From: an uncultured Bacteroidales bacterium
GTDB taxonomy: Bacteria; Bacteroidota; Bacteroidia; Bacteroidales; UBA932
Assembly (NCBI GenBank): GCA_937901105.1
Contig: CALCHD010000203.1
Coordinates: forward strand, 1-6,053
Reading direction: 5' to 3'
Length of the DNA stretch: 6,053 bases
Made by a program: the position numbers and the translations under genes. The notes beneath the pieces were generated by a model that did no database searches, was not told the DNA's origin, and saw only the letters and a list, made by a program, of their open reading frames with translations. Below, one piece after another: positions 1 to 5,134 of the stretch (position 1 is its first letter; the number at the start of each line of letters is the position of its first letter).

Positions 1-42
1 CACCATGGTCAGAGCCAGCAGCAGAGCAATCAGTTTTTTCAT
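1..42 (-). CDS. Start of an exported protein or lipoprotein (partial, signal peptide only)
   Basis: Read on the minus strand from the ATG at 42-40, the frame gives MKKLIALLLALTMV and runs off the window edge. Two lysines followed by a Leu/Ala-rich hydrophobic run is the n- and h-region of a secretion signal. In Clostridia this start is common in substrate-binding lipoproteins and other exported proteins, but the lipobox or cleavage site lies outside the window, so the mature product cannot be named. The start is supported by an AGGAGG Shine-Dalgarno 7 bases upstream. The gene is divergent from the substrate-binding-protein gene at 257. Confidence 0.75.
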   Translation of the reverse strand, partial: MKKLIALLLALTMV

Positions 43-49
43 GTTTTTT

Positions 50-55
50 CCTCCT
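50..55 (-). promoter_or_regulatory. Shine-Dalgarno site for the minus-strand partial gene
   Basis: The minus strand reads AGGAGG, a perfect anti-16S match, with 7 bases before the ATG at 42-40. It fixes the start of the partial exported-protein gene and fits a Firmicute origin for this end of the window. Confidence 0.8.
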
Positions 56-104
56 TTTAATTATCCATAGGGAAACACGCACTGTATCCCCCACTGATAA
101 ATCT

Positions 105-133
105 ATTGTAGTGGCAAAACAAACAAAATTGAA
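105..133 (-). promoter_or_regulatory. Possible sigma-70-type promoter for the minus-strand gene
   Basis: On the minus strand a TACAAT -10 (110-105; 5 of 6 consensus bases) lies 17 bases after a weak TTCAAT -35 (133-128; 3 of 6). This would give a leader of roughly 55 bases. A better TTGACA box lies further upstream (160-155) but has no -10 at the right spacing. The assignment is tentative. Confidence 0.35.
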
Positions 134-184
134 TGGGACAAAACTGAGATTTTTTGTCAATTTCTGACTTCAATATAAAAATAG

Positions 185-214
185 ATGAAATTTGGGAGCA
201 AGTCATGCTATAAT
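185..214 (+). promoter_or_regulatory. Extended -10 promoter for the gene at 257
   Basis: TGCTATAAT at 206-214 is a perfect -10 hexamer with the TGn extension. A 4-of-6 -35 match (ATGAAA, 185-190) lies 18 bases upstream, which is acceptable because extended -10 promoters depend little on the -35. Transcription should start near 221, about 36 bases before the ATG at 257. This also rules out the in-frame ATG at 185 as the protein start, since it lies upstream of the predicted transcript. Confidence 0.65.
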
Positions 215-241
215 CCGAATATGCATTCACTTGATGTCCTT

Positions 242-248
242 GGGGAGG
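242..248 (+). promoter_or_regulatory. Shine-Dalgarno site that fixes the start at 257
   Basis: GGGGAGG lies 8 bases before ATG 257-259. Together with the lipoprotein signal that begins exactly there, it selects this start over the upstream in-frame ATGs at 185 and 221. Confidence 0.8.
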
Positions 249-256
249 TAACGGAA

Positions 257-1081
257 ATGAACTATCGAAAGATATTGGCGCTGATTCTGCTGACTGTAAT
301 ATTCCTGGTCGGCTGCGCCGAAACGGTTGAACTGGCGCCGGACTATGCACCCAGCGATGCCAATCAACTGACAATCTATACATCCCATAAAGAAGAGGTG
401 TATTTGCCGATCGTCCGGGAATTTGAGTCCCGAACCGGCATATGGGTCCGGGTGATCACCGGTGGAACCAATGAACTGTTGGAGCAGATCGGGCAAATGC
501 CGCTGCCTCCCTATATCAAAGCGGAGCTTCAGGATCAAGAGCGGTATCAGACTGTATATTCCCGGGAAGTGGGCTCAGCCGCGGCACCCACAGCCGGACT
601 GCACTGGACCAATGAACTGCTGGAGCAGGCACGGGCAAAGGGCGTCAGGACTGCCTTTGTGACGCTGCATGTGGGTCTGGGTACCTTCCGGCCTGTCCAG
701 GTGGATAATGTGCTGGAGCATCATATGCACAGCGAGCTGTGCATGATGAGCCAGCAGACTGCAGAAATCCTTAACCAAACCAAGAAAAATGGCGGACGGG
801 TGATCTGTGTTGGAACCACCTCCTGCCGTACTTTGGAATCCTTGGTAAATCCTGATGGTACATTCGAAGCTAAGAGCCGCTGGACAGATATTTTCATCTA
901 CCCCGGCTATGCCTTCAAGGCAATGGACGGCCTTATTACCAATTTCCATCTGCCGGAAAGCACCCTTGTAATGCTGGTCTCCGCTTTTGCGGGCCGGGAT
1001 TATGTGCTGAATGCCTATAACTGCGCAGTTGCAGAAAAATACCGCTTCTTCTCCTTTGGAGATGCAATGGCTATTTTGTAA
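257..1081 (+). CDS. queA: In-frame chimera: N-terminus of an iron-type ABC substrate-binding lipoprotein joined to the C-terminal half of QueA
   Basis: The frame encodes 274 residues from two unrelated proteins. Residues 1-20 are a lipoprotein signal (NYRK, a hydrophobic run, lipobox LVGC with the lipidated Cys at 20). Residues about 37-77 (LTIYTSHKEE ... FESRTGIWV ... GGTNELLEQ) match the start of periplasmic-binding proteins of the ferric-iron ABC class, which usually run to over 300 residues. From about residue 79 the protein is the C-terminal half of QueA, the S-adenosylmethionine:tRNA ribosyltransferase-isomerase that moves the ribosyl unit of SAM onto 7-aminomethyl-7-deazaguanine in tRNA to form epoxyqueuosine. 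Family motifs are PLPPYI (82-87), GSAAAPTAGLHW (106-117), TLHVGLGTFRPV (136-147), HHMHSE (155-160), VGTTSCRTLES (185-195), YPGYAF, ITNFHLPEST (227-236) and YRFFSFGDAM (262-271). QueA is normally about 340 residues, so roughly its first 150 are missing, as is nearly all of the binding protein. Neither half should be functional as encoded. The QueA C-terminus looks natural and complete. The join is most likely a misassembly or a deletion between two genes of similar composition. Confidence 0.85.
   Translation: MNYRKILALILLTVIFLVGCAETVELAPDYAPSDANQLTIYTSHKEEVYLPIVREFESRTGIWVRVITGGTNELLEQIGQMPLPPYIKAELQDQERYQTVYSREVGSAAAPTAGLHWTNELLEQARAKGVRTAFVTLHVGLGTFRPVQVDNVLEHHMHSELCMMSQQTAEILNQTKKNGGRVICVGTTSCRTLESLVNPDGTFEAKSRWTDIFIYPGYAFKAMDGLITNFHLPESTLVMLVSAFAGRDYVLNAYNCAVAEKYRFFSFGDAMAIL
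467..500 (+). other. queA: Junction between substrate-binding-protein and queA sequence
   Basis: Up to about 487 the translation follows the binding-protein family (GGTNELLEQ). From about 488 it follows QueA (IGQMPLPPYI). A QueA relative would be expected to read something like LEEIGQMPLPPYI, so both parents could share a few bases coding for LEQ/LEE-I, and the exact breakpoint is hidden in that microhomology. The frame is kept across the join. Confidence 0.75.
467..628 (+). repeat. Pair of 21-base near-identical direct repeats (467-487 and 608-628)
   Basis: The two copies differ at a single base (T versus C at the twelfth position). Both encode TNELLEQ in the same frame, and their starts are 141 bases (47 codons) apart. 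The first copy belongs to the binding-protein piece and ends at the apparent join. The second is inside QueA just after the TAGLHW motif. Each peptide is plausible in its own family, so the match may be chance, but it sits next to the junction. Confidence 0.8.
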
Positions 1082-1095
1082 GGGGAAAAATTATA
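1075..1095 (+). other. Junction between queA 3' end and an AT-rich fragment
   Basis: QueA ends naturally with GDAMAIL and a TAA at 1079-1081. The following row drops to 17/60 G+C, and the sequence immediately behind reads as the inside of a different gene in another frame, with no terminator or intergenic spacer. An abrupt change from the 3' end of one gene into the middle of another marks a second join. Confidence 0.6.
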
Positions 1096-1176
1096 CTTTC
1101 TTTACATTATACTCAACCTGAAATAGACGAATTAAACAGAAGATTAAATATGGGAATCTTCACAGGAGGTATTTAA
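1084..1176 (+). CDS. C-terminal tail of an unrecognised gene (5' end missing)
   Basis: The frame ending at TAA 1174-1176 reads GKIILSLHYTQPEIDEL followed by NRRLNMGIFTGGI, about 30 codons. The QPEIDELNRRL part looks like a real amphipathic, charged segment, and the stop overlaps the next ATG as TAATG, the usual arrangement of coupled genes. No start codon or ribosome site fits within the AT-rich piece itself, so the upstream part of the gene appears to have been lost at the join with queA. The tail is too short to assign to a family. It would be spurious if the AT-rich piece begins later than proposed. Confidence 0.45.
   Translation, partial: GKIILSLHYTQPEIDELNRRLNMGIFTGGI
1164..1169 (+). 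promoter_or_regulatory. Shine-Dalgarno site for the ORF at 1176
   Basis: AGGAGG lies 6 bases before ATG 1176-1178, inside the last codons of the upstream tail. With the TAATG stop/start overlap it indicates translational coupling and supports this start. Confidence 0.8.
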
Positions 1177-3839
1177 TGATACAGAGTGCTTTTAAGAGTG
1201 CATACACAAATCAAGTTTCAGCACAAAATCAAGGCATAAACAATATAACTGGCGGTGTTAAAGCGTTGGGGGCTGCGGTGGCTATGGGTGCAGGAATAGC
1301 AACTGGTGGTCTCCAACAGGCCATAAAATATATTGGTAAAGTTACAGGCCTTGGTGGTCTTTTAATGCAAGATAAAGTCCAGGAGAAAAAAGAAAGTGCA
1401 GAAGGTCAAAAAATGTTTACAGAAGAAGAGGTACAAGAGACTATCTCTTCAAACTTGGGCGATAACCCTATCAATCGATCAGCCAAAAAAACTTTATCAA
1501 CCGTCTTTGAAAAGTTGACTGAAGCAAAAGAAAGTGGTATAATAAATAAGAAAGGAAAAATAAGTTCTGATATTGGAGATATTGACCCAACATCAGAGCT
1601 TGGTAAATATATTCTTGGAGGATATGTTGGAGTTGGTGCAACCCCTGCAGCCGGTGTAGACTTGCGTGGTATCTCTACAGACAATATTGAGAGTGTTGAG
1701 GTTATCCGCGGTATCCCTTCTGCACAGTATGGAGACCTTACTTCAGGTGCAGTGATCATCAAGACAAAGGCAGGTAAGGAGCCATTGAGGATTAAGGCAA
1801 ACCTTAATCCGTACACTTACTCGCTTTCTGCATCAAAAGGTATGCAGCTGGGTGAGAAGGGTGGTGCCCTTTCAATCAGCGGAGACTATGCTTATGATGC
1901 ACGTCAGCAGGAGATGGCACACCAGTACTACCAGAGGTTCACTTTGAGGGGCTTGTGGACAAAGACCTTCTTTGACCGTCTTACTACCAACACTTCCCTT
2001 GATCTTAAATACCGTAAGGATACCCGTGAAAAGAACCCGGATGATGAACGTTCACAGATTGCATACGGTGCTGATGAGATAGGTTTCAGATTCAACAGCA
2101 ACGGCTCGTTCACAACTCCTGAAGTAGGCTGGCTTAAGAGATTGAGCTATACAGTATCATTCTCATACACAGACAAGCAGTCTTACCGTGAGAGCATGCT
2201 TTCAAATGCTTATGCTCCATATCTTATGTCTTCTACAGACGGTGCTGTGCTTTCAAGTATCCCTGGATTGAAGATTTACGGTACTGACGGCAAGGAGATT
2301 ACAAATATCCCTGTAGGGGAGGAGGGCTACTATGGCACTTATCTTCCTTACAGCTATTTCTCAAGATACGATATTTATGGCAAGGAGCTTAACTTCCAGG
2401 GATCGTTGAAGGCTCATTTCAGCAAGAGATGGGAGAAGAGCAACAACAATATCCTTGTAGGTTTTGACTATAAGCTGGACGGCAACTTGGGTAGAGGTAC
2501 AGTGTACGATATCACTACTCCTCCACAGAGCAACAGCAGCTCGTCTGCATACCGCCCAAGAGCATTCAAGGATATTCCTTTCATCAAGCAGGCCAGCGTA
2601 TATGTAGAGGATGTGTTCTCTCATGAGTTTGGCAGCCATGAGCTTAAGCTTACTGCAGGTGCACGTTTCGACCAGATCAACAGCAAGAGCATCCTTACAC
2701 CACGTTTCAACGCATCATTTGAGGTTATTCCTCAGTCGCTGTTCATCCGTGGAGGCTGGGGAGTCTTGGCTAAAGCACCTACTTCATTGTACTTGTATCC
2801 GCAGGATGCATACTATGAGTTTGTAAACTACAATACACTTGGAGACAGCAAGCTGCCTGCAGACCAGCAGCTGCTTATTGGAACAACCAGAGTGTTCAGG
2901 ACAGAGAACCCAGACCTTAAGATTGCAAAGAATACCAAATCTGAAGTTGGCTTTGACCTTAAGTTCGGCCAGAAGAAGAGAGGCCTTTCTGTAACTGCAT
3001 TCTATGAGGAGCTTAAAGACGGTTATGCTATGGGTACAGATTTGTACAACGGCTACCACCTTATCCCTTATGTTACTTACAAGAATGTGAAGAAAGATGC
3101 CAATGGACGCTATGTAGCGGAGGTTGATGAGGTAAACAATGTGTTTGTAAGCCACACTACCCCTATGAATTCCCTTTCTACCATCAACAAGGGTATTGAG
3201 TATGAGTTGAATCTTGGCAAGATTGATGCAATCAGAACCAATATCAATATCAACGGTGCTTATATGCATGTAGAGAAGTTCAACAACAACTACTCATACA
3301 GCTCGGCTACCGGTGGAAACAACCTTGAGCACCATATTGGTGTATATGAGAAAGGTGTGCAGCACAGCTTCAACGAGGTGTTCAACACAACTTTCCGTTT
3401 TACACACCATATTCCTCAGGTAGGATTTGTTGTTACCCTTGCTGCCCAGGCAAACTGGTTTACAAAGACCTGGACCGAGTACGGCAACGATGCAATGTTT
3501 GAGAAGTTCATCTCTTACAAAGACTTTACATATGATGGAAAGAGCTACCAGGCTGGTGGAGTTTACGACTTCAACCCTGCACTTAAACAGCTTCCTGAGT
3601 TTGCAAACTTGTTTGAGACCATCAATGACAACAGATACATTAAGGAGAAATATGACCCTTATGTAATCTTCAACCTTAACATTTCCAAGGAGATTGGAGA
3701 CCTTCTTACTGCTTCTTTCTTTGCCAACAACATCTTCAATACAAGACCGTTGTACGAAAGAAAAATGTATCCTGGTTCGTACATTGAGCTAGGTATCCCT
3801 ACATTCTTTGGATTTGACCTTAAAATCAACATTAAATAG
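1176..3839 (+). CDS. In-frame chimera: unknown N-terminal fragment (about 150 residues) joined to a TonB-dependent outer-membrane receptor lacking its N-terminus
   Basis: One 887-residue frame holds two unlike parts. Residues 1 to about 148 are unrecognised: no signal peptide, a Gly/Ala-rich hydrophobic stretch (about 24-64, with GAAVAMGAG and GLGGLLM), then a Lys/Glu-rich, probably helical part (about 66-147). From about residue 158 it is a Bacteroidales TonB-dependent receptor. GVDLRGIS (160-167), IESVEVIRG (171-179) and YGDLTSGAVIIKTKAG (185-200) are the end of the plug domain, and 201-887 is the 22-strand-type barrel, with alternating aromatic strands ending in a final strand GFDLKINIK. 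Such receptors import ligands too large for porins (iron complexes, vitamins, glycans or peptides) using TonB energy. The substrate cannot be read here. Missing are the signal peptide, the carboxypeptidase-like N-terminal domain, the TonB box and most of the plug, so the encoded chimera could not be exported or energised normally. The stop overlaps the ribosome site of the next gene, so the receptor and the DUF4876-type gene form an operon. The receptor assignment is firm. The N-terminal fragment is probably from another genome. Confidence 0.85.
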   Translation: MIQSAFKSAYTNQVSAQNQGINNITGGVKALGAAVAMGAGIATGGLQQAIKYIGKVTGLGGLLMQDKVQEKKESAEGQKMFTEEEVQETISSNLGDNPINRSAKKTLSTVFEKLTEAKESGIINKKGKISSDIGDIDPTSELGKYILGGYVGVGATPAAGVDLRGISTDNIESVEVIRGIPSAQYGDLTSGAVIIKTKAGKEPLRIKANLNPYTYSLSASKGMQLGEKGGALSISGDYAYDARQQEMAHQYYQRFTLRGLWTKTFFDRLTTNTSLDLKYRKDTREKNPDDERSQIAYGADEIGFRFNSNGSFTTPEVGWLKRLSYTVSFSYTDKQSYRESMLSNAYAPYLMSSTDGAVLSSIPGLKIYGTDGKEITNIPVGEEGYYGTYLPYSYFSRYDIYGKELNFQGSLKAHFSKRWEKSNNNILVGFDYKLDGNLGRGTVYDITTPPQSNSSSSAYRPRAFKDIPFIKQASVYVEDVFSHEFGSHELKLTAGARFDQINSKSILTPRFNASFEVIPQSLFIRGGWGVLAKAPTSLYLYPQDAYYEFVNYNTLGDSKLPADQQLLIGTTRVFRTENPDLKIAKNTKSEVGFDLKFGQKKRGLSVTAFYEELKDGYAMGTDLYNGYHLIPYVTYKNVKKDANGRYVAEVDEVNNVFVSHTTPMNSLSTINKGIEYELNLGKIDAIRTNININGAYMHVEKFNNNYSYSSATGGNNLEHHIGVYEKGVQHSFNEVFNTTFRFTHHIPQVGFVVTLAAQANWFTKTWTEYGNDAMFEKFISYKDFTYDGKSYQAGGVYDFNPALKQLPEFANLFETINDNRYIKEKYDPYVIFNLNISKEIGDLLTASFFANNIFNTRPLYERKMYPGSYIELGIPTFFGFDLKINIK
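1617..1655 (+). other. Junction between AT-rich fragment and TonB-receptor sequence
   Basis: The translation changes from the unknown protein (ending about SELGKYILGG, residues 140-149) to plug sequence (TPAAGVDLRG, residues 156-165). The bases between, coding YVGVGA, could belong to either parent. Downstream, CTT becomes the common leucine codon and G+C rises from 18/60 (1501-1560) to 26/60 (2401-2460). The frame is kept, so the join creates no visible break in the ORF. Confidence 0.7.
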
Positions 3840-3843
3840 GAGG
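3838..3843 (+). promoter_or_regulatory. Shine-Dalgarno site overlapping the receptor stop
   Basis: AGGAGG begins in the receptor's TAG stop (3837-3839) and lies 7 bases before ATG 3851-3853. Bacteroidales genes often lack such a site, so its strength and position suggest that translation of the lipoprotein gene is tied to that of the receptor. Confidence 0.7.
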
Positions 3844-3850
3844 ATAGAAG

Positions 3851-5107
3851 ATGAGAAAGATATATGCTTTTATGGCTGCTCTTGTGGCTTTGTGCGCATG
3901 CGAGCAGTATGATGAAATGAAGGATATCCAGCCTATTGAGAACATCTCTTTTGGTGTGGAGATCAACCTTAAAAAAGATGCAAATGTTCCTGCACCATCA
4001 ACATATAAGGTGAAACTGAACAACTATTCAGAGAATATTGAGATGGTGAAAGAGGTTGCTGCCGGTGATGTAATCAGAATAGATGACATCATTCCGGGTG
4101 TATACACCGTTGCCATTTCCGGTGAGTCTCAGGCAAACGGATTTACCTATATGTTCAACGGAAACCTTTCAAATATCAATGTGATTGATGACGGCAAGGT
4201 AATGCAGCTTGATATTGCTGCTGCAAAATCCGGCAATATCATAATTAAGGAGATTTACTATTGCGGAAGCAAGATTGGCGGCAAGACATCTTACTTCAGA
4301 GACCAGTACTATGAGCTGTACAACAACAGCAATACAGTACAGTATCTTGATGGTCTTTGCATAGGCAACATCAACCCTGCAGGAACCTCTGCAATCAAAT
4401 ATGTATGGGACAGGGAGAACCAGGAGGACTACATCTATTTCCAGACCATCTGGCAGATTCCATTTGACCGCAATAATCCCAATAACAAACTTTATCCTTT
4501 GCAGCCGGGAGAGTCTGTAATCATTGCACAGATGGCACATGACCACAGAACTCCGGATTTGAATCCAGATTGTCCAGTAGACCTCTCAGAGGCAGAGTTT
4601 GAGTTCTATCTTAAAACTACTGCATACACTAAAGACAACCCTGCACACAACATGGTGGGTGCATTCTGGAAACTTACCACTTCATGGTGGCTGGTTACTG
4701 TAAACGGCGGAGCATATGCAATTTTCTATCCCGATGAGCAGATGCAGTCTGTTATGTACGAGCCAAACTATGAGGAGCTTTATGCTTCAACTTGGGTAGT
4801 TCCTGTTGGCTACACAACAAAAGGTAAAGATGTTCATATTGATTATGTTCTTGATGCAGTGGAGCTTATGCTTAACGAGACCAAGATTACCCAGAAACGT
4901 ATGCCTGCAGTACTTGATGCAGGAGCAACTTGGGTAGGTGGTACCTATCTTGCTAAGAGTGTAACAAGAAAAATCAAGGAGACCACTGAGGATGGCAGGA
5001 TTATTTATCAGGATACAAACAACTCCCTTGAGGATTTTGAGGTTGTTGATCCTGTGCTTAGAAGGAACGGTGCAGGAACACCTTCATGGAATACTTGGGC
5101 AAACTAA
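3851..5107 (+). CDS. DUF4876-type outer-membrane lipoprotein with a lamin-tail-like core
   Basis: This 418-residue protein begins with a lipoprotein signal: MRK, a hydrophobic run and LCAC with the lipidated Cys at 17. It is followed by acidic EQYDEMKD, which resembles the acidic tags that send Bacteroidota lipoproteins to the cell surface. Residues about 30-125 look like a beta-sandwich (FGVEINL, YKVKLNN, DIIPGVYTVAISG), similar in style to carboxypeptidase-regulatory or SpaA-like folds. Residues about 128-235 carry IIIKEIYYCG (130-139), YYELYNNS (153-160), YLDGLCIG and LQPGESVIIA (217-226). This order matches a lamin-tail domain (x-I-x-E-v ... ELyN ... L-x-G ... PG-x-x-v-i-a). The rest (236-418) is unassigned. 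Length and sequence fit the uncharacterised DUF4876 family of Bacteroidales, recalled from memory and not searched. The gene starts 11 bases after the receptor stop and is followed after 27 bases by an outer-membrane barrel gene, so it probably partners the receptor at the surface, perhaps in ligand capture. No catalytic motif is visible. Confidence 0.75.
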   Translation: MRKIYAFMAALVALCACEQYDEMKDIQPIENISFGVEINLKKDANVPAPSTYKVKLNNYSENIEMVKEVAAGDVIRIDDIIPGVYTVAISGESQANGFTYMFNGNLSNINVIDDGKVMQLDIAAAKSGNIIIKEIYYCGSKIGGKTSYFRDQYYELYNNSNTVQYLDGLCIGNINPAGTSAIKYVWDRENQEDYIYFQTIWQIPFDRNNPNNKLYPLQPGESVIIAQMAHDHRTPDLNPDCPVDLSEAEFEFYLKTTAYTKDNPAHNMVGAFWKLTTSWWLVTVNGGAYAIFYPDEQMQSVMYEPNYEELYASTWVVPVGYTTKGKDVHIDYVLDAVELMLNETKITQKRMPAVLDAGATWVGGTYLAKSVTRKIKETTEDGRIIYQDTNNSLEDFEVVDPVLRRNGAGTPSWNTWAN

Positions 5108-5134
5108 TTGTTGGACTTTAATATGAGATTGATT

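Noticed and set aside
126..163. Possible hairpin in the divergent intergenic region (138-143 with 152-157, extended by 126-131 with 158-163 across a 6-base bulge)
   Set aside because: The stems are short and almost all A-T with a bulge. The region is AT-rich enough for this by chance, and it does not sit as a terminator or riboswitch for either gene.
185..256. Longer N-terminus for the first plus-strand ORF starting at the ATG at 185 or 221
   Set aside because: The ATG at 185 lies upstream of the extended -10 promoter at 206-214. The ATG at 221 has no ribosome site. The lipoprotein signal starts exactly at 257 behind GGGGAGG.
57..383. Minus-strand ORF across the intergenic region and lipoprotein start
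   Set aside because: It overlaps the promoters, the ribosome site and a recognisable plus-strand lipoprotein start. Its translation has no signal or domain and no ribosome site of its own.
1176..1640. Idea that the first 150 residues are a new signalling or anchor domain of the receptor
   Set aside because: It has no signal peptide, a different base composition, and cuts the plug domain in the middle. A receptor missing the start of its plug and its TonB box could not work, so a join artefact is more likely.
1406..3269. Several minus-strand ORFs of 60-160 codons opposite the receptor gene
   Set aside because: The plus-strand frame is a recognisable plug and barrel throughout. The antisense translations are low-complexity shadows without starts or domains.
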